Below are positions 7,863-17,900 of a DNA stretch of 64,000 nt, one piece after another. Origin of the DNA: Oscillospiraceae bacterium (GTDB lineage: Bacteria; Bacillota; Clostridia; Saccharofermentanales; Saccharofermentanaceae). Positions within the stretch are counted from its first letter, which is position 1. Every line of letters begins with the position of its first letter. Position numbers and translations under genes: made by a program. Under the pieces are notes generated by a model. It had not been told where the DNA came from. It ran no database searches and worked only from the letters and a program-made list of their open reading frames with translations. The DNA lies in the NCBI GenBank assembly GCA_902787975.1, contig CADAIP010000006.1, forward strand, positions 75,193 through 139,192, in the 5' to 3' direction.

Positions 7863-8768
7863 TTATCTGACCACGATCAGCATTACGCCGTCCTCAACAC
7901 TTTCAGGCACGTGACTTGGATCTCTCCGGTCATATTCCAGGACATGAATGTGCTTGTCGATATCGGCCTGCGCAGGATGAGGTGACAGTGTTTCATATCT
8001 GAATGTATAAGGCTTCTTGAAGACAAAACGGCTGTTGTCATCCGGTTCAAAAACCAGAGGGTGTACCTCAAAAGTGATCTGGTATTCACGGGAACTGTCC
8101 ATTTCATAAAGACCTTCAAGGAATTCATCCAGTTTGCTTATCTGTTCCTTGGAAGCTTCTGAGGAAACATAGATCCAGATTTCATAGTTGGTGTCCATCT
8201 GATAAATGAAATCTTCATCGATATCCATTACATCGAATGAGTATTCTTCCATCAGTTCTTCGATATCACTGTTCAGTTCTTCGGTAATCGTCTCTTCCTG
8301 GTTCAGCTTGTGTTCCTGTCCCTTTTTTACTACGATGGGGCTGAAAATCAATACAAACGCGAGTATAGCGACTGATAATATTATGTTGATCACAGCCCAT
8401 ATGCTTTTGCGGTGGAGAAATTTTGCAGCGATTGAAAAACCCAGAGCTATGAGAATGAAATATAAATACAGCCCTAATGAAAACATCGAATATGTTTCGA
8501 TGGTTGTTGCAGCGGTTCTGTGATCGGCAATTATCTCAAATGAAAATGCACCCCACAGTCCAAAGTATCCGGCCATCAGTACATTTGACAATGCACAAAA
8601 TATTGTTGCCAATATCCATTTGAGATTGGAATTCGTTGGTTTAACATTCCTGTCTTCAGGCTTGGCTATATAATTGTTGTAGAGTGTGGTGTACGGATTA
8701 TCGGCTGTGTTGATCGTTCCCGGATCATTGACCTGTACGTTTTGACCAATTCCTTTCTTCTGATACAT
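7863..8768 (-). CDS. membrane protein of unknown function
   Basis: The 301-residue product has a polar N-terminal tail of about 48 residues (MYQKKGIGQNVQVNDPG onset), then three hydrophobic helices (about 50-72, 93-113 and 120-148) and an acidic C-terminal domain of about 150 residues with EELNSDIEELMEEYSFD near its start. The C-terminal domain has no motif I recognise. It is divergent from the zinc-ribbon gene at 8909, with 140 bases of AT-rich shared promoter space. Confidence 0.65.
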   Translation of the reverse strand: MYQKKGIGQNVQVNDPGTINTADNPYTTLYNNYIAKPEDRNVKPTNSNLKWILATIFCALSNVLMAGYFGLWGAFSFEIIADHRTAATTIETYSMFSLGLYLYFILIALGFSIAAKFLHRKSIWAVINIILSVAILAFVLIFSPIVVKKGQEHKLNQEETITEELNSDIEELMEEYSFDVMDIDEDFIYQMDTNYEIWIYVSSEASKEQISKLDEFLEGLYEMDSSREYQITFEVHPLVFEPDDNSRFVFKKPYTFRYETLSPHPAQADIDKHIHVLEYDRRDPSHVPESVEDGVMLIVVR

Positions 8769-8908
8769 TCAATTTACCCTCTTATTCGCTTTGATCTTTG
8801 TCCGTAGTTTCTTGTAATTATCATTATACAAGCTACTTGTTAACATATGTTATTGGGCATGTGAATTTGTTAAAATATCATTGATAATCAGAATGAGGGA
8901 AGATAGAA

Positions 8909-9982
8909 ATGTCTGATAATAATAGTGTCATTGGCAGCATAAACGTTACTAGTACGCAAATTAAATGTCCGGGTTGCGGAACTTCGATCGGCATCCAGTT
9001 TGACCCTTCCACCGCGACTTTGACATGTCCTTTCTGCGGCTTGTCATCTAAGCTCGCTGCGGCTCAAAAAGGTGCCGTTGCCGAAGAACTTGATTTCAAT
9101 TCGGCTATTCAGCGCGCCAGTGTCAACTGGGGTAAGTACAAGAAGCTGATCGTGTGCTCTAACTGCGGCGGCCAGTCTGTTTACGATACGGAACAGGTTA
9201 CCGGTGCATGTCCTTTCTGCGGTTCAACAAGTGTTGCACCGGCAGCAGAGATTGACCAGATCATGGCTCCCAATGCAATTATTCCGTTTTCTGTCGGCAG
9301 GGAACAGGTACAGGATCTGTTTGTTAATTATGCAAAGAAAAAGACTCTGGTTAACAAAAAGGTATTGAACTGCAAGCTTGAAAATTTAGTTGGTATCTAT
9401 GTCCCATACTGGACATTCGATGCATTTACTGCTTCGTTTTACGATGCGTACAGAAATCTGGGTCAGGCAGGATTTGTCCCTGCTAACGGAAACTGGTATC
9501 AGTATATAGATGATATTCCGGTCTTCGCATCTGCCAGACTCCGTCATCCTTTTATTTCCAAGGTTCAGACATTTGACTTTGCCAAAGCCGTTCCTTATTC
9601 ACCGGAATATCTTGCAGGCATTCCTGCCGAGCGATATACATTCGGCTTAAATGACAGTTGGGAGTGTGCGAAAAAAGAGATCACCAAGATACTTAAGAAA
9701 GCAGTTCACCGTTTTAACCGGGATCTGAGAGTCGATGATATCTTCACGCGTTATTATGATGTCAAATTCAGATATGTTCTGGCTCCCATATACCTGGCCA
9801 CATATAAATTCGGGAAACTTACTTTCCCGGTAGCGATCAACGGACAGACCGGTGAGACATATTGCGATGTGCCCACACATATCAAAAAGCTGATAATACT
9901 CGCTATAATAGCATTTATCGTAGCATCCGTTCTCACTGTGCTCTATGTGGTTTTCTGTAGTAAATACATACCGTATTTCTGA
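8909..9982 (+). CDS. zinc-ribbon membrane protein, paralogue of the 585-1691 product
   Basis: The 357-residue product has the same plan as its paralogue: a first zinc ribbon (CPGCG...CPFCG, about residues 21-46), a second one (CSNCG...CPFCG, about 85-110), a soluble core containing LVGIYVPYWTFDAF (compare MTGLYVPFWLFNI in the paralogue) and AINGQTGE before a single C-terminal transmembrane helix. The ending VFCSKYIPYF is short. Function is unknown. The ribosome site is GAGGGAAG at about 8894. Here it stands alone, without the TPM partner seen beside the other copy. Confidence 0.75.
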   Translation: MSDNNSVIGSINVTSTQIKCPGCGTSIGIQFDPSTATLTCPFCGLSSKLAAAQKGAVAEELDFNSAIQRASVNWGKYKKLIVCSNCGGQSVYDTEQVTGACPFCGSTSVAPAAEIDQIMAPNAIIPFSVGREQVQDLFVNYAKKKTLVNKKVLNCKLENLVGIYVPYWTFDAFTASFYDAYRNLGQAGFVPANGNWYQYIDDIPVFASARLRHPFISKVQTFDFAKAVPYSPEYLAGIPAERYTFGLNDSWECAKKEITKILKKAVHRFNRDLRVDDIFTRYYDVKFRYVLAPIYLATYKFGKLTFPVAINGQTGETYCDVPTHIKKLIILAIIAFIVASVLTVLYVVFCSKYIPYF

Positions 9983-10104
9983 GTGATCTGCATTGATATC
10001 AGAACGGGTAGTCCTCATTAAGATTGGCCTGATTATCAAACATATTTGAAATTGGCGTAAAGCTCGATTATCATACTAATGTGTTTACTTGAACCGGAAG
10101 GTAT

Positions 10105-10440
10105 ATGGATATGAGATACAATTTGGCACAGGAAAGAATAATCATCATGGAGGAGATCCTCGACAATGGTACCGCTGTCATGGATAAGCTCGAAAAGGCT
10201 TTTGAAGCCGGTTCCGGTATCGATGAACTGATCCGGGAATTTGAGCAGATCCAGCCCGACATCCGGAAACTCGAGGAGTACTATACGGGCAAATATTGGC
10301 AGAATGATCTGAGGCTTGATGAGGAAGGAAAGCTTCCGCAGGACCTCAAAAGAGGGGTCCTTGCACAGGATTCGATACATGATCTGCTCGACAGAAATAG
10401 CGACTTGCTCGCCCGGATCCAAGATTATAAAAAGGCTTAA
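10105..10440 (+). CDS. DUF4298 protein
   Basis: The 111-residue product is a soluble, helical, acidic protein with ERIIIMEEILDNG at the start, LEEYYTGKYWQNDLRLDEEGKLPQ in two adjoining blocks and DLKRGVLAQDSIHDLLD near the end. This pattern matches DUF4298, a small family in Bacillota with no known activity. A likely ribosome site, GGAAGG, precedes the start. A strong terminator follows at 10451. Confidence 0.75.
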   Translation: MDMRYNLAQERIIIMEEILDNGTAVMDKLEKAFEAGSGIDELIREFEQIQPDIRKLEEYYTGKYWQNDLRLDEEGKLPQDLKRGVLAQDSIHDLLDRNSDLLARIQDYKKA

Positions 10441-10450
10441 ACCACTTATT

Positions 10451-10487
10451 AAACGGGCATAGTAACATTGTTACACGGCCCGTTTTT
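10451..10487 (+). terminator. intrinsic terminator after the DUF4298 gene
   Basis: AAACGGGC (10451-10458) pairs with GCCCGTTT (10478-10485), followed by a T run. Confidence 0.8.
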
Positions 10488-10519
10488 CATTTTATCACTC
10501 TTATTTCGGAGGTAAGAAC

Positions 10520-11125
10520 GTGAAGATCTACGACATTACCCAGGAACTGTTCGGATGTGCGGTTTATCCCGGTGATCCGGCTCCGGAAAAAGAGGTGAAG
10601 ATGAGGATAGCAGACGGTGAGGTCTGCAATCTTACAGCTTTCAGGATGTGTGCACATAACGGGACCCACGTTGATGCTCCTTACCACTTTATTGATGACG
10701 GCAAGACTATCGATCAGGTCGATATGAAGAGATTTATCGGTTACGCGTATGTCGTATCTCACGAAGGCGATATTACGGCTAAAGATGCTGAAGATATTCT
10801 GAAAAAGGCCAATAAGGCATCTACCGACGCTGACTGTGACTGCAACTTAAGGATCCTTGTAAAAGGCGATGCAACAATGACTGAGGAAGCTGCAAAGGTA
10901 TTTGCAGCCCACAATATCTTCTTATACGGTAATGAGTCACAGACGGTGGGTCCCCTTGATGCGCCTATGGCCGTGCATCTCGTTATGCTTGGCGCAGAGA
11001 TCGTGCTTCTTGAAGGAATCAGACTCGGCGGTGTTGAAGAGGGTGTATACTTCTTAAACGCTGCACCGATAAATCTGGGAGGCTCTGACGGAGCGCCATG
11101 CAGAGCAGTGCTGATAAGATTCTAA
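10520..11125 (+). CDS. cyclase-family (KynB-like) metal hydrolase
   Basis: The start is GTG at 10520 behind GGAGG. The 201-residue product has the family signature HNGTHVDAPYHF (about residues 48-59), whose His and Asp residues bind the metal in arylformamidase and isatin-hydrolase-like enzymes. The opening YDITQELFGCAVYPGDP is also typical. The real substrate is open: kynurenine formamidase is only the best known member, and there are no tryptophan-catabolism genes nearby. It appears to be a single-gene unit. Confidence 0.8.
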   Translation: MKIYDITQELFGCAVYPGDPAPEKEVKMRIADGEVCNLTAFRMCAHNGTHVDAPYHFIDDGKTIDQVDMKRFIGYAYVVSHEGDITAKDAEDILKKANKASTDADCDCNLRILVKGDATMTEEAAKVFAAHNIFLYGNESQTVGPLDAPMAVHLVMLGAEIVLLEGIRLGGVEEGVYFLNAAPINLGGSDGAPCRAVLIRF

Positions 11126-11257
11126 ATATCAGTGGATCGAGGCAACGTAATTTTCTTATTTGTAAATTAGGTTAACATTCGTTAAACATACGTGGAAATC
11201 GTAGAATGCATCTTAAATGAGCGTATAATTAAACTATTATTTTATTTGAAGGTGTGC

Positions 11258-12667
11258 ATGTTCGATTTCAAAAACATATTGGAAAGTTTTACAGGTGTTG
11301 CAGCCGTTCTGGCTGTCGATCTGACTGTTGAACATGGCGATGACAGGTATCGTGTAATAGATGGGAATGACGCTTATAAGAGGACTGTCGTTCAGTCTTT
11401 GGATGAGTTTGAAAAAGATGTCCCTTACACACGCTACATCGTAAAAGCTGCTAATTTTGAGGCTCTGTGCGACAGCGTGGCCAATACCGGAAAACCTGTA
11501 CACTCTTATTTTGATATCGAACTTTATAACTGCTGGATGGAAGTTTTCTATCTTCCTCTTGCATCTGATGATCCAAATCGGAAATATATCCTTTTCTCCT
11601 ATGAAATGAATCCCAAGGCTGATATAGACAAGCTTGCGGATATTTCTTCAGAGACAGCCACGAACGTTCTCAAGACATGTTTGAAGCTTCGTGAGACAGT
11701 TGATTTCCGTGAGTCAATGCAGTCGGTCATCAAAGATATCAGAAGACAGTGCGGCTCGGAAAGATGCAGTATCCTTCTTACTGATTATGAGAACAGGGAA
11801 TATTCGCTTCTTTGTGAAGACTATAATCATGACGATCCAAACCAGAGGCCTTTGGATTCTTTCCTCACGGAGGAATTCTATGCTGTTATCGATACATGGC
11901 CGAGACTGATCAATAAGAGCAACTGTTTCACGATCACAAATGTGAAGGATATGGAAGAAGCTCATAAGATCGCGCCTGAGTGGATCGATTCGTTGAGGTA
12001 TACAGGCGTGAATACTCTTGTTATCTATCCATTGAGATCAGATAACAAGACCATCGGCTATATCTGGGCAGGTAATTTCCCTGTAGAGAAAACTCTCATG
12101 ATAAAGGAAACACTGGGAGTTACAGCTTTCATTCTTTCAGCTGAGATCGCTAACGAACAGAACGTCCGTAAGATGAAGATCATGAGTTCTACTGACCTTC
12201 TTACCGGTGTATATAACCGTAATGCGATGAACAACAGGATCAGTGAAGATGTCAACGGAACCAGGCTTATCAAGAAGCCGTTCGGTGTGTTCTTCATCGA
12301 TGTAAACGGCCTTAAGACCATCAACGATACACAGGGTCACCTTGCAGGTGATAATCTCCTTAAGGATGTAGCTTTAACGCTCAAGGAACTTGAGGGTGAC
12401 AACATCGAGATCTACCGTGTAGGCGGCGATGAATTCCTTATCATCACTCCGCAAACATCACCTGCGGTATTTCTCAAGCTTGAAGAAGAACTTAAATCAA
12501 AGTGTGAACTTCCCAACAGAGCTCATTTCGCTGTCGGTTCATGCCACAGCGATGAGAATGATGATGTCCGCAAGGCGATGCAGAAGGCTGATGCCAGGAT
12601 GTATGAAGTAAAGGAAGAATATTACTCCAGACATCCCGAATACGAGTGGCACAGTAAGCCTGTATAA
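11258..12667 (+). CDS. GGDEF diguanylate cyclase with N-terminal sensor region
   Basis: The start at 11258 follows GAAGG and removes an unlikely N-terminal extension beginning at 11192. The 469-residue product has an N-terminal region without membrane helices (about 1-135), a GAF-like middle (about 140-300) and a GGDEF domain with an intact GGDEF motif near residue 389, so c-di-GMP synthesis is expected. FFIDVNGLKTINDTQGH is the metal/substrate-binding block. No RxxD inhibitory site is seen five residues upstream of GGDEF, so product feedback may be absent. A TATAAT-like -10 element lies about 35 bases upstream of the start. Confidence 0.85.
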   Translation: MFDFKNILESFTGVAAVLAVDLTVEHGDDRYRVIDGNDAYKRTVVQSLDEFEKDVPYTRYIVKAANFEALCDSVANTGKPVHSYFDIELYNCWMEVFYLPLASDDPNRKYILFSYEMNPKADIDKLADISSETATNVLKTCLKLRETVDFRESMQSVIKDIRRQCGSERCSILLTDYENREYSLLCEDYNHDDPNQRPLDSFLTEEFYAVIDTWPRLINKSNCFTITNVKDMEEAHKIAPEWIDSLRYTGVNTLVIYPLRSDNKTIGYIWAGNFPVEKTLMIKETLGVTAFILSAEIANEQNVRKMKIMSSTDLLTGVYNRNAMNNRISEDVNGTRLIKKPFGVFFIDVNGLKTINDTQGHLAGDNLLKDVALTLKELEGDNIEIYRVGGDEFLIITPQTSPAVFLKLEEELKSKCELPNRAHFAVGSCHSDENDDVRKAMQKADARMYEVKEEYYSRHPEYEWHSKPV

Positions 12668-12671
12668 CTTA

Positions 12672-13202
12672 TCAGAATTCGGTCAGATCCCATTTCATGG
12701 GCAGATACTTTCCTTCTCCGTCAACATGGGGGAAGGAATTTGTTTTTGAATTCCAGGTCATGAAAGTTCTCTCAGTCTGCGAACCATACCATGAATCGAC
12801 TGCGAGAACGTTGCCTGCGCAAAGATAGATGTAGTATCCGCTGCCTCCGCCGAGTAATTTATATGCACCGAAATCAGAATGCCATACGAGTACGTCTGTG
12901 AATTTGGTAGCCGTAGAACCATCGTTGAATCCGATGAGGAGTTCATCAACTCCGTCTTCATCAAGATCTACGAGAAGATAACCGATCTTTTTGTTGGGAT
13001 CGTTTCCCTTAAGGTCATCAGCTATGTTTAAGCTTTTATATTCTTCCTCGTTTGCCCAATTGGTCTTCAGGCTTTCACGGTAAACATCCAGGGACACATT
13101 GTACCAGTCCTTGAGTCTGCTTTTGCGGCTGCAGCCCGTCATTCCGGGAAGCGATGCGACTAACATTGTCACTACCAGAATAGTAACTAAGATCTTTTTC
13201 AT
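12672..13202 (-). CDS. lipoprotein with an acidic calcium-type loop
   Basis: The 176-residue product begins with a signal peptide ending MTGC (lipobox Cys near residue 24). Its middle contains YLLVDLDEDGVDELLIGF, a DxDxDGxDE loop of the kind that binds calcium in EF-hand-like and FG-GAP-like secreted proteins. The same loop occurs in the lipoprotein at 32362-33303 (LIDLDKDGTDELIFG), so the two are probably distant paralogues. It is divergent from the M13 peptidase gene. Function unknown. Confidence 0.7.
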   Translation of the reverse strand: MKKILVTILVVTMLVASLPGMTGCSRKSRLKDWYNVSLDVYRESLKTNWANEEEYKSLNIADDLKGNDPNKKIGYLLVDLDEDGVDELLIGFNDGSTATKFTDVLVWHSDFGAYKLLGGGSGYYIYLCAGNVLAVDSWYGSQTERTFMTWNSKTNSFPHVDGEGKYLPMKWDLTEF

Positions 13203-13304
13203 ATTAAATTACCCCTTATTCATAAATGTAAGTAATATTTTACATTGTTTTCTGAACTTTTCCATATTTACTGTATAATCTTACGCGGATTACACGGATT
13301 GTCA

Positions 13305-13347
13305 TATTAAGGTTAGGTTAAGGTTCGTGTGATTGTAGGTTAAGGTT
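13305..13347. repeat. short direct repeats of AGGTTAAGGTT upstream of the M13 peptidase gene
   Basis: In the divergent promoter region, TTAAGGTTAGGTTAAGGTT (from about 13308) is followed by AGGTTAAGGTT about 21 bases later. Such direct repeats may be a regulator site for one or both divergent lipoprotein genes. No specific factor can be named. Confidence 0.35.
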
Positions 13348-13393
13348 GCTTTTGTAAGATAAACCTGCAAAAAACAAGAAGGGGAGTAGGAGT

Positions 13394-15403
13394 ATGAAAA
13401 AAGTTGTAGCAATTGTTATTACAGCTGCGATGACTGTGCCTCTGTTGAACGGTTGTACTGCGGTAGTGGATGAGCCGGTGGCATCAACCACTGAGACAAC
13501 TGTAAAAGAGTTAGGTCCGGCCAGAGCAGAGGACGATTATTTCAGGTTCGTCAATCAGGAAAGATTCAATACTACGGAGATCAAGTACGGCGATGTCTCT
13601 TATGACTATGCTTTCAATACTGAACTTATTGATGACCAGATCGAAGCGGTAATAGATGATGTCGCAGCCGGCAGCGGTTATGTTAAGGGAAGCGAAGAAG
13701 ATATCATCAAGCACGCATATGATTATTATCAGGCATATGATTTTGAGAACGAGCCGATCCCTGAAGATCTCATGAACGTGATCGACAGGATCGACAATGC
13801 CGGCTCGGTTGATGAGCTTCTCGATATCGATGCGATGCTTGCGAGAGATTACGGTATGAGCAGCATGATCGGTCTCGTTCCGGATATCAATCCTTTCGAT
13901 CCGAATGAAAGAGTCATGACATTCGTTCCGCTTTCAGGCATCCTTGATGCCACATTCGTAGATATGCGCGAAGATAATTACGCATTGAATTATGTTAAGG
14001 AAGATGCGCAGATCGTACTGACTACGAGAGGCTACGATAAAGAGACTGCCGAGCAGTACGGAAAAGAACTTGCATTTGTGGCACTCGATATCTTCAGTGC
14101 GACAGATCTTGATATGGCTGAAGATGATATGATGTCGTTCAAGTATTCAAAGATCGTTCCTGCTGATGAAGTGAACGGATATCTGAGCAATATCGATCTT
14201 GAAAAGTATATGAAGACAGTGGGCATTGATACCTCAAAGGTTAATTCATACTGTGTGACAGATGAGGGACAGCTTAAAGCACTCAACGACATTTTCGTTG
14301 ACGAAAACATCAATGCTCTTAAGGCATGGGAATTATGCAATGTCTATAACGCTTTCATGAGATACATTGCGCCTCACTATGAGCTTTTGCAGTCTTATGT
14401 AGGCAGGAATTATGCTCCGGAGCATGACCAGATAATAGATGAGATCTCCGCAAATTTCTCGAAGGAGACTGATCCCATCTATGTTGAGCGTTATTATCTT
14501 CCCGAGACAGATGCGGCATTAAGAAGTATGTGTGACGACATCAGGGAAGGTTACAGAGGACTTATCGGAGGAGCAACATGGCTTTCCGAAGCAACCAGAA
14601 CCGAACTTTTAAAAAAGCTCGATAATATCTCTTACATCACAGCAACAGATCTTAAGAGACAGGATACGGCAAAGTACGCTGATATCTGCGGAAGCAACTA
14701 CTATGAGCTTTGCGTAAATTACAGAAGGCTGGACAGAAAAGAGCTTATCGATGATTTCAACAGCGGCAAGCCTGTATCAAGAACAGAGTCAAACATGCCG
14801 ATGCAGATGATGAACGCATGCTACGATCCTTCGGGAAATACGATCACGATCACGGCTGCGATCACCAACGCACCCTTCTTCGATAAGGATGCCGATTACT
14901 TTACAAATCTCGGCGGTCTCGGTGCGGTTATCGCACACGAGATGGGACATGCTTTCGACAGCAACTGCATTCTCTTTAATTCAGAAGGTGCATACGATCC
15001 TTCCTGGATAGCCCAGGCCGATATGGATGCTCTTGAAGAACGCAACGAGCAGGCAAAAAAATACTTTGAAGAGAACTTCACGGTGTTCGGTATCTACCAC
15101 GTTGACGGTGAGCAGACACTGGGTGAGAACTATGCTGACTTAGGCGGTGTTGAATGCATCTGCACACTCGCGAAAACAAATGAAGACAGAGTCAAGCTTT
15201 TCGAGAGCTATGCAACGATTTGGTGCGAGATCGCATCTGATGACGTTATCATCGATCAGATCGCATACGATGTGCACAGTCCGTCGTATATAAGAGTTAA
15301 TGCGATCCTTTCTACTGTCGATGCCTTCTATGAGACATACGGCATCAGCGAGGGAGACGGAATGTATATTGCGCCTGAAGAGAGAATTTCTCGCTGGTAT
15401 TAA
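13394..15403 (+). CDS. M13-family zinc metallopeptidase, lipoprotein (PepO/neprilysin-like)
   Basis: The start follows GGGGAGTAGGAG. The 669-residue product has a signal peptide with lipobox LLNGC, so it should be anchored outside the cell. The catalytic motif HEMGHAFD is near residue 514 and the downstream ENYADLGGVE supplies the third zinc ligand, as in neprilysin. Length fits the M13 family. It probably cleaves short peptides at the cell surface. Thirteen bases separate it from the FtsX-type permease gene, so peptidase and ABC transporter are likely one operon; this suggests a peptide substrate for the transporter, which is inference. Confidence 0.88.
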   Translation: MKKVVAIVITAAMTVPLLNGCTAVVDEPVASTTETTVKELGPARAEDDYFRFVNQERFNTTEIKYGDVSYDYAFNTELIDDQIEAVIDDVAAGSGYVKGSEEDIIKHAYDYYQAYDFENEPIPEDLMNVIDRIDNAGSVDELLDIDAMLARDYGMSSMIGLVPDINPFDPNERVMTFVPLSGILDATFVDMREDNYALNYVKEDAQIVLTTRGYDKETAEQYGKELAFVALDIFSATDLDMAEDDMMSFKYSKIVPADEVNGYLSNIDLEKYMKTVGIDTSKVNSYCVTDEGQLKALNDIFVDENINALKAWELCNVYNAFMRYIAPHYELLQSYVGRNYAPEHDQIIDEISANFSKETDPIYVERYYLPETDAALRSMCDDIREGYRGLIGGATWLSEATRTELLKKLDNISYITATDLKRQDTAKYADICGSNYYELCVNYRRLDRKELIDDFNSGKPVSRTESNMPMQMMNACYDPSGNTITITAAITNAPFFDKDADYFTNLGGLGAVIAHEMGHAFDSNCILFNSEGAYDPSWIAQADMDALEERNEQAKKYFEENFTVFGIYHVDGEQTLGENYADLGGVECICTLAKTNEDRVKLFESYATIWCEIASDDVIIDQIAYDVHSPSYIRVNAILSTVDAFYETYGISEGDGMYIAPEERISRWY

Positions 15404-15416
15404 TGGGGGATAGAAG

Positions 15417-17882
15417 ATGAATATTGTACTAAAGAATTCACTGAAAAATATATTCGGAAAACCTTTCCGTACGCTGCTGGTCGTTTTTGCGATCTTTGTA
15501 TGCAGCCTCTGCGCACTTTTGTGCTTCGACTTAAGTGAAAGTATCACGAAAGTCCTTACAAACTTCATGGGAAACATCTCGAGAGCTGACTTCATCCTGA
15601 TGGGAAGCGGAAGCGATGTATCAGTGCTTCCTGACGGATTCCCGGAAGCAGACACGATGAAGATCATCGGTAATTCCGAGACGCTCTATAAGCCGATCGA
15701 AGGCGAATACTGCTATGTCACAACAGAATCTTTAAGAATCTTCGGCCTTGATGTTGATGAGGCTGTCGATATGGAATTTATGGCACCGATCGATATCAAA
15801 GACGGCGAGATGTATGTTACCAGGACATTTGCCGAGACATACGGATATGAGGTCGGCGACAAGATCACTATCCATGACAGGGCAAGAGATGAAGTCGAGC
15901 TCACGATAGGAGGACTTCTTCCTGACGATAACAAGAACCCTCTTATCTACGGCAATACCGCGATCGTAAATCTTAACACGAGCGATATCATCTCCTGCGG
16001 ATACAGGGAAGCCGACATCATCATGATTGATCTTAAGGACAACACCATGATCGAGGATGCGAAAAAGATGCTTGAAGAAAAGTATCCTGACGCAAGCATC
16101 ACAGACTTGTTCCTGACAGATTCCGACATGGCAATGGTAAATGAGCTCAAGGCTGTCTTCTATATGCTTTTTGCGATCACATTCCTTCTCGTTATCTTCG
16201 TAACAGCATCTATCTGCAACAGGATCGTCAGCGAGAGAATGTCTTATATCGGAACGCTTAGAAGCCTTGGTATGAGCACCTCGAGAACAGGAAGGATCCT
16301 TCTTCTTGAGAATGTCCTCTACGCTGTTCTGGGAAGCGTTCCCGCAACTGTCCTTTATTCTTTTATCAGAGGACCGATCCTGGACCTTCTGTTCATTACG
16401 GATGACGGCACAGGCAATTCTATCCCGATCGAGCTCCCGCCTTATCCGGCAGCACTTGTTGCTGGTGTTATCATCGGTGCGGTCCTTATCGAATGCCTCA
16501 TCCCTTTGAAGGCGATATTAAAGGCGCTCAAGACATCCGTAAGAGATATCATTTTCGACAACAGAGACACAGCATACAGATTCAGTAAATCAACATTTAT
16601 CTTAGGTCTGGTATGCCTTGCAATTGCAATTGTGACATTCATCTTCAAGAAGAATCTCATCCTTGCAACTCTCTGCCTTGTATCATCAGTAGCAGCTCTT
16701 GCATTCCTTTTCCCGAGGATCTTGAAGCTTGTTACAGCCCTGATCAGGAAGATTGCCGACAAGAGCGAGAATGCTTCATGGTCACTCGCTGCAGTTGAAG
16801 CTATCTCACGTAAGAGTACTGTGGGAAGCGGTGTTCTCTGCGCAACTGCAGCTGCAATGTGCATCGTTGTTTACTCAGTATCAGGTGCGCTGACGGATTC
16901 CGTAAGCGATATTCCTTATGACTGTGATGTCGTTGCAGAAACAAGTGACAGCTACAAGTACTATACATATATCGATGACCTTGAAGGCGTGAATGATGTT
17001 GAGTTCGTATACCGTACAATGCAGGAATTCAGCATAGGCGATGAGGAAATGACAACGATCACATACTTCTATGGTCTTCCTGATGGCGGATATGAGCACT
17101 TCACAGGATTTAAGGATCTTCCTGCAACACTTGAGGAAGGCTCTGTCATCGTCGATAAGAAGTATGCAAACCGCAAGGGCCTTTCAGAAGGTGACACAAT
17201 TAAGATCACGATCAATCCTTTAAGTGTACTTCCATTCGAAAGAGAGTATAAGATTGCCAAGATCACTGAGGGCAATTCCTACGACGGCGGCATCGAAGCT
17301 TTGATCGTAAATCAGAATGAGTTCAAGGCACTTTTCCATGACGATCCGGGCATGGCACTTATCAAGTGCGAAGATCCCGATGCAGTAAAGACATTGCTCG
17401 AGACATACGGTAAGGGCAAATACAACAGTGTCGATACATTTGCTGATATCGTTGAACAGCAGGATTCCAATAATGCAAAGACAGTTGCGGTAGTTACTGC
17501 GATCCTGGTCATCGCACTCGGCATGACAGCTATCGGAATGATCTCCAATCAGCTTTTGGGTTTCGAAGGAAGAAAGAAGGAATGCGCAGTTATGCTTTCG
17601 ACCGCAATGGGAAAAGGCAAACTCTCAGGTATTCTTCTTAAGGAAGTATTTATCGCTTCCGTCACTGCATCCGGTGTCGGTGTGCTGGTCGGAACACTTC
17701 TTTCATTCGTTATCGATTCTGCTATGGCGAACGCACAGAGCATCGTTATGGAAGTAACGATCAACCCGCTTACAGTTTTGATCTTCTTTGCGGCAATGAC
17801 GCTGGTATTTACAGGCACAGTCCTGTTCCCGCTCAAGAACCTCAGGAAAATGAAGATCGCTGAACAGATCAAGTATGAGTAA
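15417..17882 (+). CDS. ABC transporter permease, FtsX type (two FtsX domains)
   Basis: The 821-residue product has an N-terminal helix (FRTLLVVFAIFVCSLCALLC, about 18-38), a large outside domain, a cluster of helices from about 240 to 365 including LFAITFLLVIFVTASICNRI, two more helices near 395-440, another near 475, a second outside domain and a last helix set after about 690. This duplicated FtsX/MacB-like plan is common in Clostridia for lipoprotein or peptide handling rather than nutrient import. The ATPase follows after 18 bases, and the M13 peptidase precedes it. Confidence 0.85.
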   Translation: MNIVLKNSLKNIFGKPFRTLLVVFAIFVCSLCALLCFDLSESITKVLTNFMGNISRADFILMGSGSDVSVLPDGFPEADTMKIIGNSETLYKPIEGEYCYVTTESLRIFGLDVDEAVDMEFMAPIDIKDGEMYVTRTFAETYGYEVGDKITIHDRARDEVELTIGGLLPDDNKNPLIYGNTAIVNLNTSDIISCGYREADIIMIDLKDNTMIEDAKKMLEEKYPDASITDLFLTDSDMAMVNELKAVFYMLFAITFLLVIFVTASICNRIVSERMSYIGTLRSLGMSTSRTGRILLLENVLYAVLGSVPATVLYSFIRGPILDLLFITDDGTGNSIPIELPPYPAALVAGVIIGAVLIECLIPLKAILKALKTSVRDIIFDNRDTAYRFSKSTFILGLVCLAIAIVTFIFKKNLILATLCLVSSVAALAFLFPRILKLVTALIRKIADKSENASWSLAAVEAISRKSTVGSGVLCATAAAMCIVVYSVSGALTDSVSDIPYDCDVVAETSDSYKYYTYIDDLEGVNDVEFVYRTMQEFSIGDEEMTTITYFYGLPDGGYEHFTGFKDLPATLEEGSVIVDKKYANRKGLSEGDTIKITINPLSVLPFEREYKIAKITEGNSYDGGIEALIVNQNEFKALFHDDPGMALIKCEDPDAVKTLLETYGKGKYNSVDTFADIVEQQDSNNAKTVAVVTAILVIALGMTAIGMISNQLLGFEGRKKECAVMLSTAMGKGKLSGILLKEVFIASVTASGVGVLVGTLLSFVIDSAMANAQSIVMEVTINPLTVLIFFAAMTLVFTGTVLFPLKNLRKMKIAEQIKYE

Positions 17883-17900
17883 TATATGGAGGATAATAAA